Assembly (NCBI GenBank): GCA_907163345.1
Contig: CAJQUN010000931.1
Span: forward strand, 62,001-126,000
From: Haberlea rhodopensis
Taxonomy: Eukaryota; Streptophyta; Magnoliopsida; Lamiales; Gesneriaceae
DNA: 64,000 nt
Reading direction: 5' to 3'
Positions within the stretch are counted from its first letter, which is position 1. Every line of letters starts with the position of its first letter. The notes below the pieces were generated by a model that ran no database searches, had not been told where the DNA came from, and worked only from the letters and a program-made list of their open reading frames with translations. Of this stretch, positions 62,498-64,000 are shown one piece after another. The translations under genes and the position numbers were made by a program.

Positions 62498-64000
62498 GCA
62501 TCTGCATCGATGCAGACTTGACTTCCTGAATTAAAGTTGTTAGCTTTTAAAATAAATGTGGACTCAATATCTATAACAAATACTTTCACAAAGGTAATCA
62601 GTATAAACTAACAAATTAAATTGAGCATAAGGCATAGATATATGTTTCTATAACACCCCTATCCTACATCAAACTGTGAGATAAATGTGAATGACTTTAT
62701 GAAACGATATAATGGACTACTATAAAAATTTGCGTTAATCATTTTTATAAAATAAAGACGTTTGTCAGGTAGTTGCGTGTGCACTTGGACCCAAGATGTA
62801 ACATTATCAATCCGTATGAAAAGGCACATATACGAGATCATAACATAAATAAGAAATGATCATAACCAGTAGTGCTCAAAAACATGAAAATTGAGCCACC
62901 ACATCCGATGCAGTGGCATAAATCTCTCTCAATAGGGGAGGATCGTGGATTTGAATCCACATTAAAACAAAAAACCCCACCCCTTTCATAATAATAATAA
63001 TAAAAGAAAACATGAAACTTGATAAGGGGGTGAATATATTAAATACACAAAATTTGAAAATCGGGGGTTCAGGCGGGCTAAACTAGTATTTTCATAAACA
63101 TGTATTTTCATAAACACCACTGTTTCAGATGAAGGTCCGTTATTGGGCCAACCCCTGGCAGATTGGTCATTGCGGGACGTGCATTAAGAAATCAAATTCC
63201 ATGTATCTTTTTTGAAAAATAGAAGTTTTGACCCAAATTACATGAGTTCGTCCCATTCAACTAAGATTTTAGGTCCACTAGGAGAGACTCTCATTGCATC
63301 TGTGACTTACATGTGCAGTTCTGATGTAATGATACTTGATATAGTTCCGGTGCTCCAAAAAAAAAAAAACAAAGCGTTAATTATATTACCACGATGCAAT
63401 CTAACAGAAACAGAAGATTCCCACACATTTACACGGCAATCAAACATGGACATGTATATTATATGGGCTGATATACCAATGACTCAATGAGCCTTTGGTT
63501 CAGAAAATCATACATACATATTGTATGCAACATCGCGTACACATAAGTTTCTCCGCCTCTGTTAAACACGTACAAAGATTAAACCTTTATGCTCCAAAAT
63601 TAAGAATAACGGATCACCTCTTAAAAGAAGAAGTCTGACTCAATCTCGGATTTCTCGTTGAAACCCATGGCCGCAAGCCGTTTATTTGCATCATCCTTTT
63701 CTATTTGAAACTTTCTTTTTAGGCAGAATGAATGCATAAATTTAAATTTCTACGGATGAGACGAGTAGATAAGTAAATTCTTGAGACACTTTCAGTCCAC
63801 TAAATGCATGTTTGTAAATATGAAGGACTTGATCTTCTAGTGGCAAAAAAGTGCAACGAACCCCGAAAGCAACCCAACTTTTCTCCTGATAGGCTTTATG
63901 TATGAATCGGATGCAATATGTTTCACTTTAAGCACATAATACTGCTAAAACTCCGTAAATCTAATTCGATTATTTCAATAAATTATTTTTAAAATTTTAA
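62498..64000. other. Upstream region of the PEC gene and spacer
   Basis: No further gene. A SINE-like remnant with box B-like GTGGATTTGAATCCAC and an (ATA)n tail is at about 62885-63005. The ORF at 63212-63490 has no recognisable domain. Confidence 0.45.
62885..63005 (+). repeat. SINE-like remnant with (ATA)n tail
   Basis: GATGCAGTGGCATAAATCTC is followed about 35 bp later by GGATTTGAATCC (Pol III box B-like), a C/A-rich segment and ATAATAATAATAATAAAAG. It is too short and divergent for a tRNA gene. Confidence 0.4.

Noticed and set aside
62940..62960. tRNA gene at the box B-like GGATTTGAATCC
   Set aside because: No acceptor stem, anticodon arm or box A at the right spacing; it fits a SINE remnant better.

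Overview
This is eudicot nuclear DNA. It has AT-rich spacers, GT-AG introns, plant-only gene families, and many MITEs and Ty3/gypsy remnants. I see no prokaryotic or organellar gene content. Gene models were joined by hand from exon phases and conserved motifs, so terminal UTRs are not resolved.

Layout: (1) 1-14.2 kb: a WVD2/WDL-type TPX2-domain gene on +. A nearly intact 8.8-kb non-autonomous LTR retrotransposon (3019-11805, antisense) lies in its leader or first intron, and a PIF/Harbinger-like MITE lies upstream. (2) 15.4-15.6 kb: a MIR166-like hairpin. (3) 16.2-17.8 kb: two TIR elements, one carrying a decayed AP2/ERF-domain fragment. (4) 17.9-20.9 kb: a START-domain gene on + with several disabling lesions. 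(5) 21.4-25.7 kb: an intact nine-exon CFM3-type CRM-domain gene on -. (6) 27.4-28.8 kb: a broken MRS2/CorA Mg2+ transporter on -. (7) 29.5-32.1 kb: a solo LTR with a perfect target duplication. (8) 33.5-34.5 kb: a fold-back inverted array. (9) 37.1-37.6 kb: a tandem tRNA-related SINE-like repeat. (10) 37.8-40.8 kb: an Aux/IAA gene of the IAA7/14/17 type on -. (11) 41.5-43.4 kb: a Ty3/gypsy protease/RT remnant. (12) 52.6-53.4 kb: a second, IAA1/2/3/4-type Aux/IAA on + with a one-base frame break. (13) 55.1-62.5 kb: a 23-exon plastid-envelope ion channel gene (PEC/POLLUX-like, castor-pollux family) on -.

The order WDL, START, CFM3, IAA7-type, IAA1-type matches, from memory, the Arabidopsis blocks At3g23090-At3g23030 and At4g14500-At4g14560. 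That makes this an ancestral gene block, not a random collection. The functional themes are auxin signalling (two Aux/IAA), leaf and meristem polarity (miR166), plastid intron splicing (CFM3), plastid ion balance (PEC) and cortical microtubules (WDL).

The least expected features are an array of about ten short hairpins inside the retrotransposon, whose stems change sequence while staying paired, and a series of one-base indels in four otherwise recognisable genes. The indels mean either several pseudogenes or uncorrected base errors in the assembly.
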